Assembly: GCF_027925145.1 (NCBI RefSeq)
Contig: NZ_AP027130.1
Location: 1,054,001-1,118,000, forward strand
Length of the DNA stretch: 64,000 nt
Reading direction: 5' to 3'
DNA from: Thermodesulfomicrobium sp. WS
GTDB lineage: Bacteria; Desulfobacterota; Desulfovibrionia; Desulfovibrionales; Desulfomicrobiaceae
Each line of letters begins with the position of its first letter. Position 1 is the stretch's first letter. A program made the position numbers and the translations under genes. The notes under the pieces were generated by a model. That model was not told the DNA's origin. It saw only the letters and a list, made by a program, of their open reading frames with translations, and ran no database searches. Shown one piece after another: positions 53,514 to 61,465 of the stretch.

Positions 53514-54895
53514 TGCTGATCGTCGACGATGACATCCAGGTGCGTGAGACCCTCGACAGCCTGGCGCGGCGCATGGGGCACCAATGCTTCCATGCCGCCA
53601 CCTTGGCCGAAGGACGGCAGGCGTTGCAAGACCATCCGGTGGACGTGGTGTTTCTCGATGTGTGCCTGCCCGATGGCAATGGCTTGGATATCTTGGCGCA
53701 TGTGCGCGCCGCGTCGCAACCACCCGAGGTCATCATCCTCACCGGCCAAGGCGACCCGGACGGCGCGGAGCTGGCCATTCAGAGCGGGGTGTGGGACTAC
53801 CTCATCAAGCCCTCGCCGCTCAAGCAGATCCGCCTCTCCCTCAACCGCGCCTTGGCGTACCGGGAAGAGAAGATCGCCAAGGCGGCGCCGCAGCTGGACC
53901 TTTCGGGCCTGGTGGGCGAAAGCCTCTTGGTGCGGGAAAGCTGCGCCTGCGTCGCCCAGGCCAGCCGCACCGATGCCACGGTGCTCATTACCGGCGAGAC
54001 CGGCACCGGCAAGGAGCTCCTTGCCCGCATCATCCACCGCAACAGCCTGCGCGCCAGCGGCCAGTTCGTGGTGGTGGACTGCGCCGCGCTTACGGAAACG
54101 CTTCTCGAAAGCATCCTCTTTGGCCACGCCAAGGGGGCCTTTACCGGCGCGGAGCGGGATCGGGTGGGCCTGGTGCAGCTGGCGGACAAGGGGACGCTGT
54201 TTCTGGATGAGATCGGCGAGCTTCCCCTGTCGGCCCAGAAGGTCTTTTTGCGGGTGCTCCAGGAGCGCACCTTCCGGCCGGTGGGTTCGACCCAGGAGAT
54301 GCGCAGTGACTTTCGTCTCATCTGCGCCACCAACCGCAATCTGGAGACCATGGTGGCGCGGGGGCAGTTCCGGCAGGACCTCTTCTACCGCATCAATACC
54401 GTGCATGTGAGTTTGCCGCCGCTGCGCCACCGCGGCGAGGACGTGATCATCCTCGCCCAGTACCACCTGGAGCGCCTGTGTCGGCAGCGCAACATTCCCG
54501 TCAAGACCATGGACGCGAGCTTCGTGGACATGCTGCTGCGCTACGATTGGCCCGGTAACGTGCGCGAGCTCTTCAATACCGTGGAGCAGTCCTTTGTGAT
54601 GGCCGGGGCTGAGTCCGTGGTGTACGCCCGCCACCTGCCGGCGGCAGTGCGTATCCGCGTGACGCGCTCCCGCATCCAGGAGCGCGCGGCCGAGGAGGAT
54701 GCGCCCCCTTCGCGGACCGGGCAGGGGCTGCCTTCCCTCAGGGAATGGAAGCGCCGCGCCGAGCGCGACTATTTGGTGCGCCTGCTTGAGGCCCATGGCC
54801 GGGATATCGGCCGGCTCCAGGCCGTCTCGGGGCTGTCGCGCTCCCACCTCTATGCGGTGCTGAAGAAGCACAACCTGGATTTGCCGCCCGCTTAA
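53504..54895 (+). CDS. Sigma-54-dependent response regulator, NtrC family
   Basis: This is a 463-residue regulator. The N-terminal receiver has the acidic pocket VDDD, phosphoacceptor Asp 52 in VVFLDVCLPDG and lysine in YLIKPSP. The AAA+ domain (about 140-370) has Walker A GETGTGKE, GAFTGA for sigma-54 contact, FLDEIGELP and FRQDLFYRIN. A Fis-type HTH (LQAVSGLSRSHLYAVLKKHN) closes the protein. The cognate sensor is the overlapping upstream hybrid kinase. The regulated genes are unknown; no clear sigma-54 -24/-12 element was found before neighbouring genes. Confidence 0.95.
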   Translation: MAVVLIVDDDIQVRETLDSLARRMGHQCFHAATLAEGRQALQDHPVDVVFLDVCLPDGNGLDILAHVRAASQPPEVIILTGQGDPDGAELAIQSGVWDYLIKPSPLKQIRLSLNRALAYREEKIAKAAPQLDLSGLVGESLLVRESCACVAQASRTDATVLITGETGTGKELLARIIHRNSLRASGQFVVVDCAALTETLLESILFGHAKGAFTGAERDRVGLVQLADKGTLFLDEIGELPLSAQKVFLRVLQERTFRPVGSTQEMRSDFRLICATNRNLETMVARGQFRQDLFYRINTVHVSLPPLRHRGEDVIILAQYHLERLCRQRNIPVKTMDASFVDMLLRYDWPGNVRELFNTVEQSFVMAGAESVVYARHLPAAVRIRVTRSRIQERAAEEDAPPSRTGQGLPSLREWKRRAERDYLVRLLEAHGRDIGRLQAVSGLSRSHLYAVLKKHNLDLPPA

Positions 54896-54902
54896 GCCGC
54901 GC

Positions 54903-54934
54903 GGCCGCGGCGTTTACCGTTTACAACCGCGGCC
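54903..54934. promoter_or_regulatory. 8-bp inverted repeat after the regulator gene
   Basis: GGCCGCGG (54903-54910) and CCGCGGCC (54927-54934) form a perfect stem around a 16-base loop in the gap between the regulator and the aminotransferase. The sequence after it (CTCTTG) is not a proper T-run. It may be a weak terminator or processing hairpin. Confidence 0.4.
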
Positions 54935-55009
54935 CTCTTGCCTACAAACCCCCATCCCGTGCGGGGCACCCCGGACGGAGAATGCGTCACTATCGTTGAG
55001 GATGCCATT

Positions 55010-56311
55010 ATGCGACGGACTATTGAACACGTCGGCTGGGGACAGCTGACGTATGAAATTCGGGCCATCGTGGCCGTAGCCCAGGAACTGCGGGCCATGG
55101 GGGTCCCCATTACGTGGGAAAATATTGGGGATCCCATTGAAAAGGGGGAAAAGCTGCCCGAGTGGATGAAGACCATCATCGCGGACTTGACCTTGGAGGA
55201 TCGCTCCTATGGCTACTGCGCCACCCAAGGCGTGCTGGAGACACGGGAATTTCTCGCCCAAATGGTCAACGAGCGCGGCAGCTACCAGGTCACGGCCGAC
55301 GATATCATCCTGTTCAATGGTTTGGGCGACGCCGTGGCCAAGATTTTTGGGTTTTTGCGCCGCGAGGCGCGGGTCATCGGCCCGTCGCCGGCATACTCCA
55401 CCCATTCCTCGGCCGAGGCTGCTCATTCGGGCTACGATCACCTTACTTACGAGCTCGATCCGGACAACGGCTGGATGCCGGACTTGCAGGATTTGGAGAA
55501 CAAGGTCCGCTATAACGACTCCATTGCCGGGATCCTGTTCATCAACCCCGACAATCCCACGGGCGCGGTGTATCCGTGTTCGGTCATCGAACACATCGTG
55601 GATATTGCCCGGCGCTATGACATCTTCGTCATTGCCGATGAGATCTACGCCAATATCGTCTACGAGGGAGAGGAAACCTGTGCCCTTTCCCAAGCCATTG
55701 GCGAGGTGCCGGGCATGGCGCTGCGGGGGATCTCCAAGGAATATCCGTGGCCTGGGGCGCGTTGCGGCTGGATCGAGGTCTACAACAAGGACAAGAATCC
55801 GGAGTTCAAGGCCTATATCCGCAGCCTGCTCAATGCGAAGATGCTGGAAGTGTGTTCCACCACGCTGCCGCAGCTCTCCATCCCCAAGATCATGGGGGAT
55901 CCGCGCTATCCTGCCCATCTGGAAGCCCGCCGCCGCATGTTTGCACAGCGGGCGCAGGAAGCGTGGGAGGCATTTCAGAACATCCCTGGGGTGCGGGTCA
56001 TCAAGCCGCAAGGAGCGTTCTACATGTCCGTGCTGTTTGACGATGGTGTGCTCAACGATCGTCAAACTCTCCCCATTGCCAATGCAGAGGCGCGCAAGTA
56101 CGTGGAGCGTATTGTGCAGGGGGTGCCTGCGGACAAGCGCTTCGTCTATTATCTCTTGGGTGCGACCGGCATCTGTGTGGTGCCGCTGACCGGGTTTTGC
56201 TGTAACCGCAAAGGCTTTCGCGTGACCTTGTTGGAATGTGACGACGCCAAGCGGCGTTGGACATGGCAATCCATCGCGCAATCCATCACGCAGTACTTGG
56301 CTTCGGCCTGA
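55010..56311 (+). CDS. PLP-dependent aminotransferase, class I/II
   Basis: This is a 433-residue fold-type I aminotransferase. ENIGDPIEKGEKLPEWMKTI at the N-terminus, GYCATQGVLETREFLAQMV, FNGLGDAVAKIFGFL, INPDNPTGAVYP (the class I NPTG element), VIADEIYANIVYEGEE and ISKEYPWPGARCGW are in order. The PLP lysine is Lys 243. The ATG at 55010 follows GAGG; a TTG 24 codons upstream is less likely. Amino-acid specificity (alanine, aspartate or aromatic) is not clear. It may supply amino acids alongside the racemase gene 12 bases downstream, but this link is only positional. Confidence 0.88.
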   Translation: MRRTIEHVGWGQLTYEIRAIVAVAQELRAMGVPITWENIGDPIEKGEKLPEWMKTIIADLTLEDRSYGYCATQGVLETREFLAQMVNERGSYQVTADDIILFNGLGDAVAKIFGFLRREARVIGPSPAYSTHSSAEAAHSGYDHLTYELDPDNGWMPDLQDLENKVRYNDSIAGILFINPDNPTGAVYPCSVIEHIVDIARRYDIFVIADEIYANIVYEGEETCALSQAIGEVPGMALRGISKEYPWPGARCGWIEVYNKDKNPEFKAYIRSLLNAKMLEVCSTTLPQLSIPKIMGDPRYPAHLEARRRMFAQRAQEAWEAFQNIPGVRVIKPQGAFYMSVLFDDGVLNDRQTLPIANAEARKYVERIVQGVPADKRFVYYLLGATGICVVPLTGFCCNRKGFRVTLLECDDAKRRWTWQSIAQSITQYLASA

Positions 56312-56323
56312 TACGGGATCCCC

Positions 56324-57133
56324 ATGACGGATCTACCCATTGGGGTGTTCGACTCCGGCATCGGCGGGCTGACGGTGTTGCGCGCCTTGCGGAAGGCTTT
56401 GCCTTCCGAGACGTTCCTGTACCTTGGAGATACGGCGCGGCTGCCTTATGGCACCAAGAGCCGGGAGACTGTGGTGCGCTATGCGGTGCAAAGCACCCGT
56501 GCCCTGTGGGAGCGCGGAATCAAGCTCCTGGTGGTGGCCTGCAATACCGCCTCGGCAGCGGCCTTGGACGCCCTGCGCGCCGCCTATCCCGGGCTTCCTG
56601 TGGTGGGCGTGGTGGGGCCAGGGGCGGAGGCTGCCTGCCAGGCAAGCCGCACCGGACACATCGCGGTCCTCGCCACCGAAGGCACGGTCCGGGGAAAGAG
56701 CTATGAGCGGGAGATCCTTGCCCGTCGGCCTGAGGCCAGGGTGTATGGTCAGCCCTGCCAGCTCTTTGTGGCCCTGGCGGAGGAAGGGTGGTTTGACGGC
56801 GAGGTGACCCGGCGCACCGCCGAGGCGTACATCCGGCCGCTCCTTGCCCAAGCGCCGGTGGATACCATTGTTTTGGGGTGCACGCATTTTCCGGTACTTG
56901 CACACGCCATTGCCGCCGCGGCCGGGCCCAAAGTGACCTTGGTGGACTCGGCCCAGATCACGGCGCGGTTCGTGACCCGGATTTTGGAAGAAGACAGGCT
57001 TGCCACGTCCAGGACCACTCCAGGCGCTGTGGCCTTTTTTGCCACGGACAGCGCCGAGCGTTTCGCCCGGGTGGGGAGCCTTTTTCTGGGAGAGCCTATC
57101 GACCCAAACGACGTGACCATCCTGGATCTGTGA
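56324..57133 (+). CDS. murI: Glutamate racemase
   Basis: MurI (269 residues) makes D-glutamate for MurD. Signatures are IGVFDSGIGGLTVLRAL, LGDTARLPYGTKS, the first catalytic cysteine in LLVVACNTASAAAL and the second in VLGCTHFPVLAHAI. The order and spacing are those of the family. The gene follows the aminotransferase by 12 bases and shares TGATG with the next gene, so the region is an operon. Confidence 0.96.
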   Translation: MTDLPIGVFDSGIGGLTVLRALRKALPSETFLYLGDTARLPYGTKSRETVVRYAVQSTRALWERGIKLLVVACNTASAAALDALRAAYPGLPVVGVVGPGAEAACQASRTGHIAVLATEGTVRGKSYEREILARRPEARVYGQPCQLFVALAEEGWFDGEVTRRTAEAYIRPLLAQAPVDTIVLGCTHFPVLAHAIAAAAGPKVTLVDSAQITARFVTRILEEDRLATSRTTPGAVAFFATDSAERFARVGSLFLGEPIDPNDVTILDL

Positions 57134-57783
57134 TGCTTTTGGCCGTGGACATCGGTGTGCGTACCGGGCTTGCCCGGCTGAGCCCCCACGGAGAGGTCCT
57201 GTGGTGCCGATCCCATAATTTGGGGAACGTGACCCGCCTCAAGCGGGCGGTGCACGCCATCCTGACCCAGGAGACAGGCCTCGAGTGGCTGGCGCTCGAA
57301 GGCGGAGGCCGGTTGGCGGAAATCTGGGCGCATGCCGGGCGCGCCCGGGGGCTGCATGTCCTGCAATGCCATGCCCAGGATTGGCGGGCGGACATGCTCC
57401 TGCCCCGGCAGTGCCGGGATGGCCGTCAGGCCAAAGCCGCTGCTCGTCGTTTGGCGGAGGCGGCCCTGGCGCGCATGGGGCGGCCGCACCGCACCGCGCT
57501 CGATAGTGATGCCGCAGAGGCCGTGCTCCTTGGGATTTGGGCCATGCGCCATTTGGGGATTGCCCCAACGGAGGAAAAACCCATGTATTTTGGAAAACGC
57601 CATCTGGAAACGTCCATACCGTGCCGCGACTGTGGGGGGCACCTCACCGTGCAGCGGCTTTGCCGCGAAGTGCGACTGGTGTGCCCCAAATGCCACAAGG
57701 CATTTTCTTTGGCGGAATATTATCACGTCCTGGACGAAACTGTTGAGGAATTTCTTGCCAATACCTATGCTGATCGAATCTGA
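57133..57783 (+). CDS. RuvC-like (RNase H fold) domain fused to a dual-CXXC zinc-ribbon domain
   Basis: This is a 216-residue protein whose ATG overlaps the murI stop. Residues 1 to about 145 look like an RNase H/RuvC fold: LLAVDIGVRTGLARLS (first Asp), LEWLALEGGGR (Glu) and DSDAAEAVLLGIWA, echoing the DAADA motif of RuvC. From about residue 151 the sequence is a small domain with IPCRDCGGHLTVQRLC and VCPKCHKAFSLAEYYHV, two CxxC pairs. It resembles the stand-alone 'dual CXXC motif' small proteins of sulfate reducers. Nuclease activity is not shown. An internal start could give the C-terminal part separately (next entry). Confidence 0.7.
   Translation: MLLAVDIGVRTGLARLSPHGEVLWCRSHNLGNVTRLKRAVHAILTQETGLEWLALEGGGRLAEIWAHAGRARGLHVLQCHAQDWRADMLLPRQCRDGRQAKAAARRLAEAALARMGRPHRTALDSDAAEAVLLGIWAMRHLGIAPTEEKPMYFGKRHLETSIPCRDCGGHLTVQRLCREVRLVCPKCHKAFSLAEYYHVLDETVEEFLANTYADRI
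57583..57783 (+). CDS. Possible internally initiated dual-CXXC small protein
   Basis: Inside the preceding gene, in the same frame, an ATG at 57583 has GGAGG (57570-57574) eight bases upstream. It would give a 66-residue protein starting MYFGKRHLETSIPCRDCGG, with the second CxxC pair in VCPKCHKAF and ending DRI. This is the size and layout of the stand-alone small dual-CXXC proteins. It could be a genuine second product or only a coincidental purine run. No in-frame TGA is present, so selenocysteine is not used here. Confidence 0.4.
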   Translation: MYFGKRHLETSIPCRDCGGHLTVQRLCREVRLVCPKCHKAFSLAEYYHVLDETVEEFLANTYADRI

Positions 57784-59053
57784 GAGTCCCACACAACCGC
57801 GGATCATTCCCCGAAGCGAACATCCCATCTCCCGCAAAAACATCCATCCCGACGCCCTCAAAGTGATGTACCGTCTGGTGCATCATGGATTCCTCGCCTA
57901 TTTGGTGGGCGGGAGCGTGCGGGACTTGATCTTGGGGCGCACCCCCAAAGACTTCGATGTGGGCACCAATGCCACGCCCAATCAGGTCAAGCGGCTGTTC
58001 AAGAACTGTTTTCTGGTGGGGCGGCGGTTTCGGCTCGCGCACATCCGTTTTGGCGAGCATGTGGTGGAGACCGCTACCTTTCGGCGTACTCCAGATGTGG
58101 ATGAAGACGGGGACGTGTGCCTGGTGGAGGACAATTGCTTCGGCACCCCGGAAGAAGACGCCTTGCGCCGGGACTTCACCATCAATGCGCTTTTTTACAA
58201 CATCAAGGATTTCAGCGTCATCGACCACGTGGGCGGGCTGGAGGACCTCCACGCCCGGGTGGTGCGCGCCATTGGGGACCCTAACCTGCGTTTTCAGGAA
58301 GACCCGGTGCGGATGCTGCGGGCCGTGCGCTTTGCCTCGCGGCTCGGCTTTCATATCGAGCCCGCCACCTACCACGCCATCCTGACGCATCACCGGCAGA
58401 TCCTTCGGGCGCCGGTGCCGCGGCTCTTCGATGAGCTCTTGCGGCTTTTTGCCTATGGCAGCGCCGAGGCGGCCTTCCGCCTGCTCTATAAGACCGGGCT
58501 GCTCCATGACCTCATTCCGGAGATCGCGGACTTTCTCGATCACGACCACGGTCAGGATTCGCGCCTGTGGGCATGGCTTGCCGCACTGGATAGCATGGCG
58601 GCCGCATCCCCCGAGCGCGGCACCCCGGCCGTCAACTTGGCGGTGCTTTTGGCGCCGGCCATCGCCTGGGTGGAAGAGCGCTATCGTCGCGCTGCAGAGA
58701 CCGTCCAGCATGCGGCCTTGGTGCGCGATTTGGCCACTCCGGTGCTGGTGCGTCTGGGCGCGCCGCGGTGGCTTCAGGATCGGGTGATCCTGACGCTCCA
58801 GTACCAGAAGCGCTTCGATCCCCTGGCGCGCAAACGCTTCTCCAAGCGCGGCTTTTTGGCTCAAGCCGTTTTCCCGGAGACCTTGGCCGTCTTTGAGGTC
58901 GCCTCCCGGTGCGGGCACGGGGACGAGGACGTGCTCCGCTCCTGGCAGGAGCTGGCCCAAAGTGCGCCCTTGCCCGCCCCGCGTCCGGAGAAGCCCGCCC
59001 GGCAGGGGCGTCGGGTGCGTCGTCCTCGCCGGGCAGGGGTGCGTCCGGCTTAG
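57767..59053 (+). CDS. pcnB: Poly(A) polymerase I / CCA-type nucleotidyltransferase
   Basis: This is a 428-residue class II nucleotidyltransferase that adds A tails to RNA 3' ends. GFLAYLVGGSVRDLILGRTP and the KDFDVGTNATP metal-binding stretch lead into ETATFRR, followed by GTPEEDALRRDFTINALFYN, which is typical of PcnB. FQEDPVRMLRAVRFASRLGF belongs to the neck. The basic C-terminal tail (RPEKPARQGRRVRRPRRAG) is also typical of PcnB rather than CCA-adding enzymes. The start lies 17 bases inside the previous gene. The stop overlaps the convergent transporter gene by 4 bases. Confidence 0.9.
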   Translation: MLIESESPTQPRIIPRSEHPISRKNIHPDALKVMYRLVHHGFLAYLVGGSVRDLILGRTPKDFDVGTNATPNQVKRLFKNCFLVGRRFRLAHIRFGEHVVETATFRRTPDVDEDGDVCLVEDNCFGTPEEDALRRDFTINALFYNIKDFSVIDHVGGLEDLHARVVRAIGDPNLRFQEDPVRMLRAVRFASRLGFHIEPATYHAILTHHRQILRAPVPRLFDELLRLFAYGSAEAAFRLLYKTGLLHDLIPEIADFLDHDHGQDSRLWAWLAALDSMAAASPERGTPAVNLAVLLAPAIAWVEERYRRAAETVQHAALVRDLATPVLVRLGAPRWLQDRVILTLQYQKRFDPLARKRFSKRGFLAQAVFPETLAVFEVASRCGHGDEDVLRSWQELAQSAPLPAPRPEKPARQGRRVRRPRRAGVRPA

Positions 59054-59574
59054 GAGCGGTCTTCGTCGGGGTCGGGGCGCAGCCAGCCGGTGCGCTCCAC
59101 CAGAGCAAAGGCCATGACGCCCAGGACCACGCCGCCCACGGCCTGGATGAGGTTGGGGATGACTTCCGCCAGCGCCCCTTGGAGCCCGATGCTGGGCATC
59201 AAGGCTTCTCCCGCAAAATAGGCCGCCACCATGGCGCCGCCGCCCAGGCTCGCCCAGAGCCAGCGCAGGCGTCCGCTCTGCTGGGCGGCCAGGGCGGCCA
59301 GCGCTCCTTCCAGCCCCTTGGCGATCAGGGTGAGGGGCGCAAACAGGGCAAAGCCGCCGAACACGTCGGCCGCGGCCGATCCGAGTCCTGCGGCCAGCGC
59401 CCCCCACCACAGCGGCCGCCGTCGGGCCACGGTTCCCAAGACGAATCCGGCGAAGATCACCGCCACGTCGCCCACGTTGAAGTATCCGCGGCTGGGCAGC
59501 GGCACCCGCACGAAGAGCGTGGTCAAGCACACGAGGATCGTCAGGGTGAGGGTGAGAATACGGGCATTGGTCAT
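59050..59574 (-). CDS. ECF-type transporter S component
   Basis: This is a 174-residue integral membrane protein with about six membrane segments. VPLPSRGYFNVGDVAVIFAG and FVLGTVARRRPLWWGALAAG resemble S components of the ECF-ribofla_trS/HmpT group, which bind vitamins or precursors. Start ATG 59574 has GGAGGAAGACCC upstream. It is the last gene of a four-gene operon (two ATPase-like proteins, T component, S component), each overlapping the next by 4 bases. Substrate unknown; no riboswitch was recognised. Confidence 0.75.
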   Translation of the reverse strand: MTNARILTLTLTILVCLTTLFVRVPLPSRGYFNVGDVAVIFAGFVLGTVARRRPLWWGALAAGLGSAAADVFGGFALFAPLTLIAKGLEGALAALAAQQSGRLRWLWASLGGGAMVAAYFAGEALMPSIGLQGALAEVIPNLIQAVGGVVLGVMAFALVERTGWLRPDPDEDRS

Positions 59575-60179
59575 GGGTCTTCCTCCTCCAAAAAGGCCAT
59601 GCGGGCATCGTAGACGCGCATGGTGGTTTCGGTTTGTTGGTACATGGCGGCCAGCGCCGCCACCAGAAGGACCATAAGGCGTCGCGCTTGGCGCACGGCC
59701 CAGTGCCCTTGGGCCAGATGCGGATCGTGGCGGGTCAGCCACCACAGCCGCTCCAGGGTGGGGCGGCTTTTGTGGAAAAGGGCATGGCCGATGATGAGAA
59801 GGCGACGCCAGCGCTTGGGGATCGGCAAGGCCACCAGGTCGCGCAGATTGATGGCCGCAGCCGCTGCCTGCACACTCCAAAACGAGTTGGGAAACACCAC
59901 CGCCTTGCGCAGGGAATCGAGGGTCCAGTCCGTGCGCCCGCCGACGCCCAGGGCATCCAAGATCAGACCCATGAGCACGAGCATCCCCACAAAGGGGATC
60001 AGAAAGCGTGCGTCCGCCCCCAGGCCCGCCCAGCCGCCGCTTCGCAGGCGCAGGCCCGCAAGCAGCACAAGCACCGTGGTTTGGAAGGCAAGATGGTCAT
60101 ACCACGGCCCAAATACCCCCGCGGCAAAGTACGCCGCCACCAGCGCAGCAAGGATCGTCACCTTGGCGCCGCCCTTCAT
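59571..60179 (-). CDS. ECF transporter T-like transmembrane component
   Basis: This 202-residue protein starts at ATG 60179 after GAGGAGGTCC. It has four to five hydrophobic segments at the N-terminus (VTILAALVAAYFAAGVF, FLIPFVGMLVLMGLILDAL) and a long charged C-terminal part with RPTLERLWWLTRH and HWAVRQARRLMVLLVAAL. In EcfT proteins this part contacts the ATPases via short Ala-Arg-x motifs; the RQARRL here may correspond. It is shorter and more divergent than typical EcfT. Assignment rests on operon position and topology. Confidence 0.65.
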   Translation of the reverse strand: MKGGAKVTILAALVAAYFAAGVFGPWYDHLAFQTTVLVLLAGLRLRSGGWAGLGADARFLIPFVGMLVLMGLILDALGVGGRTDWTLDSLRKAVVFPNSFWSVQAAAAAINLRDLVALPIPKRWRRLLIIGHALFHKSRPTLERLWWLTRHDPHLAQGHWAVRQARRLMVLLVAALAAMYQQTETTMRVYDARMAFLEEEDP

Positions 60180-60664
60180 GGTCGGACCTCCTCGATGCGG
60201 ACATCGCGGCCACGTCGGGTCACCTTGAGGCAATGGGTCCTCGGCCAGGGCCGCGGCTGATGGGAGACCAGGAAGGCTGCGGCCACCGGCAGGGCGAGCA
60301 GCCGCTGCATCTCTTCGGGAGTCAGATGGCGGTCGGTTTCATCGAGAACCAGGACATCGTCTGCGCCTGCGTCGGCGGCCCATGCGGCTCCCAGGGCCCC
60401 TTGCGCGCGCGGCGCCGGCATCCCCTGGGCCGCCAGGGTTGCGGCAAGGACGTGGGCCTGGAGGGCAAGATCCTGGGCCACGAAAAATACCCGCCGTCCC
60501 TGTTCCTCAAGGCGGGGCAGGAGCACGCGTTCCAAAAACACGGTCTTGCCCGCGCCGTTGTCGCCCATCACCTGGACGGTGCTGCCCGCAGGCAGGGCGA
60601 TGGCGGGGACGTGGAAGGTGAAGCCTGGCGGATCCACGTATGCTTCCCAGGGCCCGAGGTTCAT
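60176..60664 (-). CDS. ABC ATPase half carrying the P-loop (no signature motif)
   Basis: This is a 162-residue protein. Walker A GDNGAGKT is at residues 34-41, a Q-loop glutamine at 64 (VFFVAQDLALQAH), Walker B plus catalytic Glu in DDVLVLDETD (Asp 108, Glu 109) and an H-loop His 135 in AFLVSH. Between the Q-loop and Walker B only about 40 residues are present instead of the usual 65, and no LSGGQ-type signature is found. The protein encoded just upstream (60661-61023) has that signature but no P-loop. Probably one of two halves of the ATPase of this ECF-like transporter. Confidence 0.75.
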   Translation of the reverse strand: MNLGPWEAYVDPPGFTFHVPAIALPAGSTVQVMGDNGAGKTVFLERVLLPRLEEQGRRVFFVAQDLALQAHVLAATLAAQGMPAPRAQGALGAAWAADAGADDVLVLDETDRHLTPEEMQRLLALPVAAAFLVSHQPRPWPRTHCLKVTRRGRDVRIEEVRP

Positions 60665-61023
60665 GGGGCTTCCTCCATGAGGATGGTGGCCTGGGGCAGG
60701 GTTTCGGCCAAAGCGGTCTGCAGCCGGGCGCGGTTGGTGGCGGACAGGGCGGCTTGGGCGCGGCGCAGGTCAAAAACGAAGGGCGGGCGCTTGCGGCAGA
60801 TTTCCGCCCAGAGCCCTGCGGCCAAGAGCACCTGTTCTCCGCCGGAGTAGCTGTGCACCGCGCGCTCCAAGTCCACCTCGATGCCAAAGCGCTTTCCCCA
60901 TTGGACAAGCGCCGCGGCAGCGGCCTTAGGGGTTTGGGCAAAGAGCAGAATTTCGTTGCTGAGCGTGGTCGTCACCCATAAGGTGTCGGCGTCCAAGGAA
61001 AGTACAGGCAGGGAGGTGGGCAT
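60661..61023 (-). CDS. ABC ATPase half carrying the signature motif (no P-loop)
   Basis: This protein has about 120 residues (ATG 61023; a TTG at 61038 is an alternative). It lacks any Walker A. SNEILLFAQTP resembles the region after the Q-loop of EcfA proteins. The signature YSGGEQVLLAAGLWAEI (SGGEQ at residues 60-64) is clear, followed by a degenerate Walker B region (PFVFDLRRAQAAL). No ribosome site is visible for either start. It overlaps the P-loop gene by 4 bases. It may pair with that protein to build one composite ATP site; this is inference. Confidence 0.65.
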   Translation of the reverse strand: MPTSLPVLSLDADTLWVTTTLSNEILLFAQTPKAAAAALVQWGKRFGIEVDLERAVHSYSGGEQVLLAAGLWAEICRKRPPFVFDLRRAQAALSATNRARLQTALAETLPQATILMEEAP

Positions 61024-61465
61024 GGATGGTCGCGTCAAATACAGTATTGAATGTTGGCTCTATCATCCCCGTTCGGGCCGGTTCTTGCTGCTCTTGTGCC
61101 CTGCCACCTCCGTGCACGGCGAGTACTGGCAGCCGGTCACCGGAGGCAGGCTCCCCCATGAAGATCCCCGGGCCGCCTGCGTGCGGGAGGTGGAGGAGGA
61201 GACCGGAGTGGTTTTGTCTCCGGAGTCTCTGCACGAGGTGCTCGAAGAATTTTGCTTCTGCATCCCGGAAACCCAGGTAGAGCTGCGCAAGCCCGTGTAC
61301 CTCGCGGCCGTGGAGAGCACTGCAGTGCGCGTCTCGTCCGAACACCTGGACGCCGCCTGGTTTGCGCCGGACGAGGTGCCTCGGCTTTTGGGCTGGGATT
61401 CTTACCGCCAGACCTTTGCCGTGGTGCGCGAGGCGGCGGCGCAGCGCTTGGCCGACACGCCTTAG
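61022..61465 (+). CDS. Nudix hydrolase
   Basis: This is a 147-residue Nudix enzyme that hydrolyses a nucleoside diphosphate linked to another moiety. The complete Nudix box (G-x5-E-x7-REVEEETGV) is present in GGRLPHEDPRAACVREVEEE, with the following TGVV. ATG 61022 has GGGAGGTGGGC upstream. The start codon overlaps, on the other strand, the ATG of the minus-strand ATPase-half gene (CATG at 61021-61024). The stop overlaps the convergent TlpA-like gene by 4 bases. Family members of this size include dihydroneopterin triphosphate and nucleotide-sugar hydrolases. Confidence 0.88.
   Translation: MDGRVKYSIECWLYHPRSGRFLLLLCPATSVHGEYWQPVTGGRLPHEDPRAACVREVEEETGVVLSPESLHEVLEEFCFCIPETQVELRKPVYLAAVESTAVRVSSEHLDAAWFAPDEVPRLLGWDSYRQTFAVVREAAAQRLADTP

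Noticed and set aside
57583-57783. Selenocysteine in the dual-CXXC domain
   Set aside because: Some small proteins of this type are annotated as selenoproteins, but no in-frame TGA occurs before the natural stop and no SECIS-like hairpin is evident.
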